The notes under the pieces were generated by a model that searched no databases, was not told the origin of the DNA, and was given only the letters and a program-made list of their open reading frames with translations. Positions 39,580 to 47,805 of a DNA stretch of 64,000 bases are shown here, piece after piece. Source of the DNA: an uncultured Collinsella sp. (lineage in GTDB: Bacteria; Actinomycetota; Coriobacteriia; Coriobacteriales; Coriobacteriaceae); the NCBI GenBank assembly GCA_900542155.1, contig UQMD01000007.1, positions 24,581 through 88,580 of the forward strand. Direction: 5' to 3'. The translations under genes were made by a program, and so were the position numbers. The first letter of the stretch is position 1. The number at the start of each line of letters is the position of its first letter.

Positions 39580-42450
39580 TCACGCTCCCTGCGCGGCGAG
39601 CGCCGCGGTCAGGACGATGCCGGCAATCTTGGCCGCCTTGACGTCGTGTTTGTCGTAATCCTCCAAGGCCACCGAGATGGCGACCGTGGGTGAATCGTAA
39701 GGTGCAAAGCCAACGAACATCGAGTTGACGTTGGTGCCGCCGGTCTCGGCCGAGCCGGTCTTGCCGGCGACCTTGACGCCGGGGACCTGGGCATCGGTGC
39801 CGGTACCGGACTGGACGACGGCGAGCATGGCCTGCTTGACCTGGTCGGCCGTGGCGGAGCTGACGGCCTGACCCAGCGAGCGGGACTGCGTGGTCTTGAC
39901 CACAGTTCCGTCCGGGGCGAGTACCTGGGCTACAAAGTACGGGTCCATGACCACGCCACTGTTAGCGATGGCGGCGGCAATCACGGCGTTTTGCATGACG
40001 GTGGTCTGCGGGCCGGGCGTGTGGTCCATGCCGACAGGCTGGCCGGCGCCGGCCCAAGCGGTCTCCCACTCGGTCATGAGCGACGGGTCTGCCATGATGG
40101 AGGCCGCGGAGGTCAGGTCCTGGCCGAGCTTTTGGCCGTAGCCAAAGGCGTTGGCAAACTGCACGAGCGTGTTTGCGCCAACTTCGTTTGCCACCTGGCC
40201 AAAGACGACGTTGGAGGACACGGCAAAGGCCTGCTGCAGGCTGATGGTGCCGTAGCTCTCGTTGGCATAGTTGGTGACCGGTGCGTTGCCGATGTCCATG
40301 GAGCCGGGCGCCTGGTAGGTGCTGGTAAGGCTGGCGGTGCCGGTCTCGAGTGCCGCGGAAAGCGTAACGACCTTAAACGTGGAGCCCGGCGTGTACAGCG
40401 CGTCCATGGCGCGATTGTACATAGAGCCGTCCTCGCCGCCGCCAGCCTGCAGTAGGGCGTCGATGTTGGTGTTGTCGTAGGTGGGCGAGCTGGCACATGC
40501 GAGCACCGCGCCGGTACGCGGGTCGATGACCACTACAGCGCCCTTAAAGCCCTTGAGCGCCTGCTCGGCCGCCGTCTGGATACGCGAGTCGATGGTGAGC
40601 TTGGCGGTGTTGCCCGGCTGGGTCTGGCCCGCGAGCGACGCGATGGCGTTGTTCCAGCTGGAGTAATCCTTGGAGCCGGTGAGCGTGTCGTTCATGACGC
40701 TCTCGATGGCGGTGGTGCCATACTGCTGGCTCACGTAGCCAACCACGTGCGCTGCCAGGTTGCCGTTGGGGTAGGAGCGTACGTAGGTGCCGTCCTCCTG
40801 CTGCAGCGACTCGGCCAGCGTCACGCCGTCGGACGTGATGATGGAACCGCGCTGGATGTACTTGGAGCGGGCGATGGTGTGGTTGTTGGTCGGCATGTCC
40901 TGATAGTCCTTGGCCTTAATGACCTGGACATAGGTGAGGTTGCCGATAAGGATGGCGAACAGCGCCGTAAAGGCGAGCACCGCACGGGTTAGACGGTTGG
41001 CGAGCGCAACGCGGCCGAGCACGCCGGATTCAGGCGTGTCGAGCAGGCGACGGCGCATGCGCGAGCCGACGGAATGACTGCCACTACCGTAGGAAGACGA
41101 GGTGGCAAAGCGCGTGCCCGTCGGGGCGGCGGCAGATGCGACCTGATCATCGGTGATGGCGGCCATGGTGCCGGTGCCGGTAAGCTCGGCCTCGCGTCCG
41201 GTCGCTTCGTCACCGGCGCGCAGTAGGAGCGCGACGATGATAAAGCTTGCCAGCAGCGAGGAACCGCCCTGGCTCATAAAGGGCAGGGTGACGCCGGTCA
41301 GCGGGATCAGGCGGGTAACGCCGCCCACGATCAAGAAGGCCTGGAAGCTGATGGCGGCCGTAAGGCCCGTGGCGCTAAAGGCGGCGAGGTCGGATTTAGC
41401 GCGGGCAGCTGTGGTCAGGCCGCGAACGGCAAAGAGCATAAACAGGATGAGCACGGCGCCGCCGCCCAAGAGGCCCATCTCCTCGCCGATAGCCGAGAAG
41501 ATAAAGTCGGACTCGACGACAGGGATGTTGTTGGCCATGCCGTTGCCGATGCCAACGCCGACCAGACCGCCATCGGCAAGCGAGAAGAGCGACTGGACGA
41601 TCTGGTAGCCCTGGCCCTGGGCGTCCTTAAACGGATCGACCCAAACCTGGAAACGCACCTGAACGTGAGACAGGAACTTGTAGGCGCCCACAGCTCCAAC
41701 GGCTAAGAGCGCAAGGCCGATAACGACATACGAAAAGCGCCCCGTGGCAACGTAGAGCATCAGCAAGAAGATGGTGTAGAACAGCACGGCCGAACCCAGG
41801 TCGCGTTCGAAGACGACGACGAGCAGGCACACACCCCACACGGCAAACAGCGGCAGCAGCAGTCGCAGGCGAGGGATCTTAAAGCCCAGGATCTTGCGGT
41901 TGGAGATGGAGAGCAGCTCGCGGTTCTCGGCCAGGTACCCGGCCAGGAACAGCACGATAAAGACCTTGGCGAACTCGCCAGGCTGGATGGTAAAGCCCGC
42001 GATGCGAATCCACAGCTTGGAGCCCGAGATCGTGGTGCCGATAAAGATGGGCAGCATCAGCAGGATGATGCCGATGATGCCAAAGGTGTACTTGTAGCGC
42101 ATGACCACGTCGAGGTTTTTGACCAGTGCGAGCGTTCCCACCATCAGGGCCACCGAGACAAACAGGATGATGAGCTGCGAGATGGCGAGGTCGGGGGCTA
42201 GGCGCGTCACGAATGTGATGCCGATGCCCGAGAGCACAAAGACGATGGGTAGGATGGCGGGATCGGCGCCGGGCGCCAGGATGCGCACGGCGATATGCGC
42301 CGCGGCGAAGGCGGCGAACAGGCCGATCGGCACGGCGAGCGTCTCAAAGGAAATCGTGGCACCCGCGGTGAGCACGTACATCGCATAGAGCAGGATGACG
42401 GGGAACGCCGAGGCGATGAGCAAGAGCAGTTCGGTGTTGCGGCGACTCAT
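39580..42450 (-). CDS. Fusion of FtsW/RodA glycosyltransferase and penicillin-binding transpeptidase
   Basis: 956 aa in one uninterrupted frame. Residues about 1-410 are a SEDS protein with about ten membrane segments and family blocks (FQVWVDPFKDAQGQGYQIVQ; GEEMGLLGGGAVLILF; PFMSQGGSSLL). After a linker, one more membrane segment (AVLAFTALFAILIGNLTYVQV, about 495) leads into a class B PBP with STFK, SSN and KTG motifs. In most actinobacteria these are two adjacent genes, rodA and pbpA, at this exact place. The ATG at 42450 has AAAGGGAG upstream; upstream in-frame sequence is non-coding. It should polymerise and cross-link peptidoglycan. Confidence 0.93.
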   Translation of the reverse strand: MSRRNTELLLLIASAFPVILLYAMYVLTAGATISFETLAVPIGLFAAFAAAHIAVRILAPGADPAILPIVFVLSGIGITFVTRLAPDLAISQLIILFVSVALMVGTLALVKNLDVVMRYKYTFGIIGIILLMLPIFIGTTISGSKLWIRIAGFTIQPGEFAKVFIVLFLAGYLAENRELLSISNRKILGFKIPRLRLLLPLFAVWGVCLLVVVFERDLGSAVLFYTIFLLMLYVATGRFSYVVIGLALLAVGAVGAYKFLSHVQVRFQVWVDPFKDAQGQGYQIVQSLFSLADGGLVGVGIGNGMANNIPVVESDFIFSAIGEEMGLLGGGAVLILFMLFAVRGLTTAARAKSDLAAFSATGLTAAISFQAFLIVGGVTRLIPLTGVTLPFMSQGGSSLLASFIIVALLLRAGDEATGREAELTGTGTMAAITDDQVASAAAPTGTRFATSSSYGSGSHSVGSRMRRRLLDTPESGVLGRVALANRLTRAVLAFTALFAILIGNLTYVQVIKAKDYQDMPTNNHTIARSKYIQRGSIITSDGVTLAESLQQEDGTYVRSYPNGNLAAHVVGYVSQQYGTTAIESVMNDTLTGSKDYSSWNNAIASLAGQTQPGNTAKLTIDSRIQTAAEQALKGFKGAVVVIDPRTGAVLACASSPTYDNTNIDALLQAGGGEDGSMYNRAMDALYTPGSTFKVVTLSAALETGTASLTSTYQAPGSMDIGNAPVTNYANESYGTISLQQAFAVSSNVVFGQVANEVGANTLVQFANAFGYGQKLGQDLTSAASIMADPSLMTEWETAWAGAGQPVGMDHTPGPQTTVMQNAVIAAAIANSGVVMDPYFVAQVLAPDGTVVKTTQSRSLGQAVSSATADQVKQAMLAVVQSGTGTDAQVPGVKVAGKTGSAETGGTNVNSMFVGFAPYDSPTVAISVALEDYDKHDVKAAKIAGIVLTAALAAQGA

Positions 42451-42466
42451 AAGCGGCACTCCCTTT

Positions 42467-44371
42467 CTAATTCTTATCGGAGGCTTCGGCCTCGGCTGAC
42501 TGTTCGGCGGTTTTCTCGGAATCTGACTCGGAGTTGGATTCCTGATCGGTGTTGTCGCGAATCGTTTGCGCGTCAATCACCTGACGGGTCTGCTCCTCGT
42601 CAATCTGATGGCGGTACTTGGAAATGGTGTCCTGCGCATCGTCGACACTCGTTTGCGGAATGCCTGCCTTCAGGCGGTTTTGCGTGTCTTCGGGCAGGTC
42701 GGACAGTTTGATGCTGGTTTCGCTCTCGAGCCAGTGGAGCTCGACCCCGAGCGTCTTGCCGGGCAGGCCGCGCCAGACGGCGACATTGCCGTGGTAGGTT
42801 CCCAAGTAATAGGAGCCGGTGATGCCCGTGTATGCCCAGATGCCTGCTACCAGCACAAAGACAAGGGCCACGATGGCGGCGATGGTGACATTGCGGCGTC
42901 GGACGCGTTTTGCCTCGCGCATGACGCCGTCGTCGACCAGGTCGACGACCACCACGGTCACATTGTCGTGGCCGCCGGCGGCGAGCGCCGCGTCCACCAG
43001 GTTGTCGACACAGATCTGTGCGGTCGAGGACTGCGTAGCGATATTCTCGATATCGCTATCGGGAATCATGCTCGAAAGACCGTCGGAGCACAGAATCAGG
43101 CGGTCGCCTTCCTCGATGTGCAGGGTAAAGTGGTCGGCATACATGGCGGGATCCGAGCCCAGCGCGCGGGTGATGACCGAGCGGTTGGGGTGGACGCGGG
43201 CCTCGTCGGCCGTAATCTCGCCGGCATCCACGAGCTCCTCCACGTAGGAGTGGTCGCGGGTCACGCGGATGAGCGTACCCTCGTGGAGCAGGTAGGCGCG
43301 CGAGTCGCCCACGTGGGCGATGGCAAGCGTGTCGTTTTCGATGTAGGCGCAGGTGGCCGTGCATCCCATGCCGGGTTTGCCCAGGCCGTTGAGGGCGGCC
43401 TCGATCACGGCGGCGTTGGCGGCCTCGACGGCTGCGGCCAGGCGCGCGGCGTCGGCGGACTGCGGCGCCGTCTTGGCGATGGTCTCGACGGCGATGGAGG
43501 ATGCCACCTCGCCGGCGGCGTGTCCTCCCATGCCGTCGCACACGCAAAAGAGCGGCGACTGCACCAGATAGGAGTCCTCATTATGCGGGCGTACACATCC
43601 GACGTCGGAGCGGGCGCCCCACATAAGCTGCGTGGTGGTGCCGGCGTCGTAGGTCGAGTCGGTCTCGATGCGCTCGTCGGTCAGCGGCTCAAAGCTCATG
43701 GTCGAGCCGGGATCTTTGAGCTTTGCCTCCACGGCGGCGACATCGATCTCGGCGGTGTCGCCGGGGGAGACGGTGTCGGCATCGTCTCCCGACTCGGCGT
43801 CGGAGATGTCCGGAAGGTTGAGATCTTCGGTTACGCGGTCGGCGGGATCGCCGTCCTGCTGCGGCTCGACAGCCGTCGGCTCGGGCGTCGCAAAGTGCGA
43901 CGGCGCGGGCGTGCTCTGGGGTTGAGCAGAGGGCTCGGGAGCTGCGGCGGGCGCGGCAACGGGCCGCTCAACTTCGACAGGCGTTGCGGACGCGGGTGCC
44001 GCCTCGCTTGCCGGGGCGACGGGGAATACCGGCGCGGCAGGCTCGGGGGCTGCAAACACGGCAGCGCTCTCGTTCATCGCCTCGGCGACGGGCTCGGCAA
44101 AGTGAGCCGGTGCGGGCGTTGCCTTCGGTTCCGCGGGCTGCTCGGCGGTGTGCGCGCCGATGGGGGCGTCGAGCAGCCCGGTGTCGGCGTCCTCGTCATC
44201 GTCATCGACGAGTGCCGGATATTCTTGAGTTACATGCGAAAGAGGCAGGGAGAATACGGTGTCCTCGGGCTCTACGGTCGCAGGGCGCGCCGGAGCGGCA
44301 TGAGCCGGCGCAACTGCGGGGGCAGTCGGCGTCTCGGGCATGGTTGCGGACTTGTTCTCCTCGTCGATCAT
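42467..44371 (-). CDS. PP2C-family Ser/Thr phosphatase with long acidic N-terminus and membrane segment
   Basis: 634 aa. The first 245 residues are Pro/Ala/Glu-rich and disordered, unusual for the PstP/PrpC family. The PP2C domain spans about 250-495 with the metal motifs RPHNEDSYLV, CDGMGGHAAGE, HVGDSRAYL, LCSDGLS and GGHDNVTVVVV. A membrane helix follows (VTIAAIVALVFVLVAGIWAYTG, about 510-531), then an outer domain of about 100 residues. It should reverse phosphorylation by the two kinases of this operon. The start overlaps the FHA gene by ATGA. Confidence 0.92.
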   Translation of the reverse strand: MIDEENKSATMPETPTAPAVAPAHAAPARPATVEPEDTVFSLPLSHVTQEYPALVDDDDEDADTGLLDAPIGAHTAEQPAEPKATPAPAHFAEPVAEAMNESAAVFAAPEPAAPVFPVAPASEAAPASATPVEVERPVAAPAAAPEPSAQPQSTPAPSHFATPEPTAVEPQQDGDPADRVTEDLNLPDISDAESGDDADTVSPGDTAEIDVAAVEAKLKDPGSTMSFEPLTDERIETDSTYDAGTTTQLMWGARSDVGCVRPHNEDSYLVQSPLFCVCDGMGGHAAGEVASSIAVETIAKTAPQSADAARLAAAVEAANAAVIEAALNGLGKPGMGCTATCAYIENDTLAIAHVGDSRAYLLHEGTLIRVTRDHSYVEELVDAGEITADEARVHPNRSVITRALGSDPAMYADHFTLHIEEGDRLILCSDGLSSMIPDSDIENIATQSSTAQICVDNLVDAALAAGGHDNVTVVVVDLVDDGVMREAKRVRRRNVTIAAIVALVFVLVAGIWAYTGITGSYYLGTYHGNVAVWRGLPGKTLGVELHWLESETSIKLSDLPEDTQNRLKAGIPQTSVDDAQDTISKYRHQIDEEQTRQVIDAQTIRDNTDQESNSESDSEKTAEQSAEAEASDKN

Positions 44372-44784
44372 CGACGGTTCACCTTCATGACCACGTCGCC
44401 AATCTGGACCTCGTCACCCTCGCGCAGCGTTGCGGGCTCCACCAGCTGACGGCCGTTGACGAGTGTGCCGTTCAGCGAGTTGAGGTCCTCGATGATGAGT
44501 GCCGGGCCCTGCAGCGAAAAGCGTGCGTGCGAGGCCGAGACAAACGGTTCGTTGATGCAGATGTCCGAGGACGGTGAGCGGCCCACGATGACGGGGCCGA
44601 GCATGTCTACATGGATGCCACGGATGCCGCGCGGACCCTTGTCCACATCGATCGTCCAGATAGCGGAGTCGCGGCGCTGGCCGCGTACGAGTCCCACGCC
44701 GGTTTTCATGACGGCGAACAGGAAGATGTAGAGCAGGGCGACCAGGACGATGCGGCCTGCAAAAAGGACGATATCGATGTTCAT
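44368..44784 (-). CDS. Membrane-anchored FHA-domain protein (FhaB type)
   Basis: 138 aa. An N-terminal membrane helix (VLFAGRIVLVALLYIFLFAV) is followed by an FHA domain (about 60-135) with VIVGRSPSSDI, SASHARF and LNSLNGTLVNG, the phosphothreonine-binding residues. In mycobacteria FhaB (FipA) sits at the same position and links kinases to division proteins. Overlaps the next gene by four bases. Confidence 0.9.
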   Translation of the reverse strand: MNIDIVLFAGRIVLVALLYIFLFAVMKTGVGLVRGQRRDSAIWTIDVDKGPRGIRGIHVDMLGPVIVGRSPSSDICINEPFVSASHARFSLQGPALIIEDLNSLNGTLVNGRQLVEPATLREGDEVQIGDVVMKVNRR

Positions 44785-44790
44785 AAGCGA

Positions 44791-45801
44791 CTATCCCCTA
44801 AATTCAAAGGTGCTTAGACCAAACGTCAGCAGGTCGCCGTTGCGCAGCGGGCAGCGCGTGATGCGGCGGTTGTTGACGAGCGTGCCGTTGGTGGAGTTGA
44901 GGTCCTCGATCGACCAGTCCGAGCCGGTAAAGGTGAGCTGGGCGTGACGGCGCGAAACGTTGGGGTCGCGCAGGGCGATGTCCGAAACCGAACGCTCGCG
45001 ACCGATGGTCACCTGCGCGGAAGTGATGCTGTGGCTCTCGCCGCTCACGACGTCGACGAGCTGGGCAAGCGGACGCTGCGGGGCACGAGAGCTTGCCATG
45101 TTGGAGGCGATGCTGGCTGCGGCGCCAAGGCCCACGGCGGCGCCGGTCGCGGCGGCTCCGCCCATGCCGGCAAGCGCGTCGCGCGAGACGGTTTGTGGCA
45201 CGGGAATGGGTGCGGCGGCGGGGTCGGGGACGTTGGGCGCAAAGGGATCGGCCGCGGCGAGCGGGTCGGGAGCGGCGGCACGGGGCGCCGGCTGCTGGGG
45301 CATGGCGGCGGGGTGCTGTTGCTGCGGAGCGGCGAATTGCTGCTTGCCGGCGCGGGGAGCGCTGACGGCGCGGCTTGCGGCCGAGTTGTTCTGGCCCAGG
45401 CCATTCTGGTAGGCGCGCTCTTCCTCGTACAGGCGACCGAGCGTGGGGGCGTCGACGTTCTCGGCAAAGACCGAGAACTTACCGGCACGCAGCTGCGGGT
45501 CGATCATAAAGCGAACGAGGGGTTCGCCGACAAACACATAGTGGCGCTTTTCGGCCTGTGCCTTCACAAACTCGCGGACTTCGCGCGAAAGCTCGGGGTA
45601 GAACGGGGCGAGCATGGGATCGTCGTCGGCGGCGATCAGGATGGTATAGAGTGCCGGCGCGGTGTTGACGCCGTTGATCACCAGAGTCTGATCCTCCATG
45701 TCGCGAGCGGCCTGCTTGGCAAGCTTCTTAAAGGAGAACGGGGCACGGGTGGCACCGAAGATGCCGGCCACGTGGTCCTCGAAGATGTTCAGGAAGTTCA
45801 C
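44791..45801 (-). CDS. fhaA: DUF3662 and FHA domain protein (FhaA type)
   Basis: 336 aa. The N-terminal DUF3662 domain (about 1-120) is followed by a Gln/Pro/Ala-rich linker (about 135-235), then a C-terminal FHA domain (about 250-335) with VTIGRERSVSDI, VSRRHAQL and LNSTNGTLVNN. FhaA proteins bind phosphorylated PknB and MviN-type flippases in mycobacteria. It overlaps the upstream kinase gene by ATGA. Confidence 0.92.
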   Translation of the reverse strand: MNFLNIFEDHVAGIFGATRAPFSFKKLAKQAARDMEDQTLVINGVNTAPALYTILIAADDDPMLAPFYPELSREVREFVKAQAEKRHYVFVGEPLVRFMIDPQLRAGKFSVFAENVDAPTLGRLYEEERAYQNGLGQNNSAASRAVSAPRAGKQQFAAPQQQHPAAMPQQPAPRAAAPDPLAAADPFAPNVPDPAAAPIPVPQTVSRDALAGMGGAAATGAAVGLGAAASIASNMASSRAPQRPLAQLVDVVSGESHSITSAQVTIGRERSVSDIALRDPNVSRRHAQLTFTGSDWSIEDLNSTNGTLVNNRRITRCPLRNGDLLTFGLSTFEFRG

Positions 45802-47651
45802 GAAAGATCACTCTCCGTATAGGTTCTTTGGTATCCGAGCAAATATAGGCATATCCCAACGATTATAGAGGATAGGGTTCCCGCAACCGCCGCCTTGATG
45901 ACGACCGCGGCCGCAAGGCTGGCAATTTCCATATGGTGTGCAAGACAGAGCGACGCCGCGGAGCCTATTCCGCAGCCGGCGATGGCAGCGATTGCAGTTA
46001 GGTTCGAGCCCTGCTCGGCACGCTTGGCATGGGCGTTGAGCAGCAGAGATGTCAGCGCAGCTGTCGCCGCGACGAGTACGATGGCAGCCCAGGAGAGCAT
46101 GTCTCCCAGCGCCGCGGCAACATTGCCGAGCCCCAGTACGCCTCCGGCAGAAAGTGCAACCGTAGCCAGGCGGCCAAAAAGCGCGCCCATCCCCGTGGCG
46201 GCCGCGGCGCTTGCCGGGCCGAGCCAAAAGGCCGCGATGCCGGCGGCGACCCCGGCGGCAAGGAGGGCGTCGCCCGTTAGACAGCCAAGTGCCACCGCAC
46301 AGGTGAGCGCAGCGCTCGCGGCGGCCTCGGTGCGGCCCCAGGCGATCCACCAACCGGACATGGTGGCGGCAAAGAGCACCGCGACGGGCAGCATCGACAG
46401 GATGCCCTGCGCCCGCATGGTGGCGTTGGCCATAAGTACCAAAAAGCCCACGGCCGAGATAGCCGAGCCAATCTGCGGGGCCAGGCCGGCGGCCGCTCCA
46501 ATCGCGATGGCCGCGGCAATGAGTCCGGGAAGCGCCGCGACGCCAGCCGTCTGCATGATCAAAAAGCTAAAGGCACCACACGTTAGCGCCGAGATGGCGC
46601 GCATGGTGTAGTTGCGCGCGTGGCCCCAGCGCGTGCCGGCCCAGCCGAGTGCGGGGTCGACCTCGATGGCGTCGTCCTCATAGGGCAACGATTCGATATC
46701 GTCTGCCGCGCGCTCGTCATCCGAGAGCTCGCCCACCATTTGCTCCAGGCTGCGACGACCCTCGCGCACACTGCCCAGACCGGCAAGGAGCTGGTCGCAA
46801 AATGCCTCGATGCTGTTGGGGCGGTCCTGCGGCATGGGGGAGAGCGCGCTCATGAGCGCCGCCTCGGCTCCCGGGGGGAAGTGCGGGATGAGCTCGCTGG
46901 GATAGGTGGCGCCGCCGATGATGCGGTCGAGCGAGTCGGCGGGCGTGGCGGCCATAAAGGGAGCGCTGCCGCACAGGCCCTCGTAGATCACACAGGCAAG
47001 GGCAAAGACATCGGCGCGCTCGTCAACCGTGCCGGCCTCGATATCGAGCTGCTCGGGTGGCATGTAGCCGATGGTGCCGCCGCGCGAGCCGCCAAAGCCG
47101 CCGGCAGACGACAGCCGCGCCATGCCAAAGTCAGTGAGCTTAACGTTGCCCGAGTGGTCGATGAGCACGTTGGCAGGCTTGATGTCCAGGTGGAGCACGC
47201 CATTGCTATGGGCGAAGGTGAGCGCCTGGCCCAGCGCGTCGGCAATGGCCGCGGCCTCGTCAAAGGTGAGCGAATGGCCGTCCACGCGATGCAAAAACTC
47301 GGCGAGCGACATGCCGTCGACATATTCCATGACTAGGTAGGCATAGGCGGTATCGTGCGTAAAGTCGATAACCTGCACGATATTGGGATGTTGAAGCATG
47401 GCGGCGGTGTGTGCCTCGCGCAGGACATCCATGATGTCGCTGGCGGGCATGCCGGCGCCGTTGATAAGGGGGATGCGCTTAATGGCCACGCGACGGCGCA
47501 GGTGCGTGTCGCGGCAGATCTCGATGGAGCCAAAACCGCCGGTCGCAAGCGTCTCGAGCGGCTGGTACCGCTTGAGCAGCTCGCGAGAGCTGGTGCCCTC
47601 CAAGGGAGCGTCCGGCGAGAACCGGGCGGTATGTTGCGAGAAAAGCGGCAT
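45798..47651 (-). CDS. Membrane Ser/Thr protein kinase
   Basis: 617 aa. The kinase domain (about 28-290) has LATGGFGSIEI, VAIKRI, HLDIKPANVL and DFGMAR. The catalytic HRD is HLD here, a non-RD type, but Asp and Lys are kept, so it is probably active. The C-terminal 240 residues hold about eight Ala-rich membrane segments instead of PASTA repeats. First gene of the minus-strand operon, placed like a pknA equivalent. The ATG at 47651 is chosen over a TTG at 47657 because GAGGG lies six bases before it. Confidence 0.9.
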   Translation of the reverse strand: MPLFSQHTARFSPDAPLEGTSSRELLKRYQPLETLATGGFGSIEICRDTHLRRRVAIKRIPLINGAGMPASDIMDVLREAHTAAMLQHPNIVQVIDFTHDTAYAYLVMEYVDGMSLAEFLHRVDGHSLTFDEAAAIADALGQALTFAHSNGVLHLDIKPANVLIDHSGNVKLTDFGMARLSSAGGFGGSRGGTIGYMPPEQLDIEAGTVDERADVFALACVIYEGLCGSAPFMAATPADSLDRIIGGATYPSELIPHFPPGAEAALMSALSPMPQDRPNSIEAFCDQLLAGLGSVREGRRSLEQMVGELSDDERAADDIESLPYEDDAIEVDPALGWAGTRWGHARNYTMRAISALTCGAFSFLIMQTAGVAALPGLIAAAIAIGAAAGLAPQIGSAISAVGFLVLMANATMRAQGILSMLPVAVLFAATMSGWWIAWGRTEAAASAALTCAVALGCLTGDALLAAGVAAGIAAFWLGPASAAAATGMGALFGRLATVALSAGGVLGLGNVAAALGDMLSWAAIVLVAATAALTSLLLNAHAKRAEQGSNLTAIAAIAGCGIGSAASLCLAHHMEIASLAAAVVIKAAVAGTLSSIIVGICLYLLGYQRTYTESDLS

Positions 47652-47780
47652 GGCCAACCCTCGTGCGTTTAAAGTTCGTTTGCGAGCGGCGGGCGCGGGG
47701 CCGAGCCATTCGCGGCGGCATAGATGCTGCTAGTGTAGCACGCTCGGGCAGATGACGAGGAAAACGAGCGGTCCGGGCGA

Positions 47781-47800
47781 TATAATGTCACGCTATGGAG
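47781..47800 (+). promoter_or_regulatory. Promoter and RBS of the LuxR-type gene
   Basis: TATAAT at 47781-47786 and TGGAGG at 47796-47801 lie directly before the ATG at 47806, which excludes the earlier in-frame start codons at 47752 and 47785. The leader is very short. Confidence 0.6.
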
Positions 47801-47805
47801 GCCAT

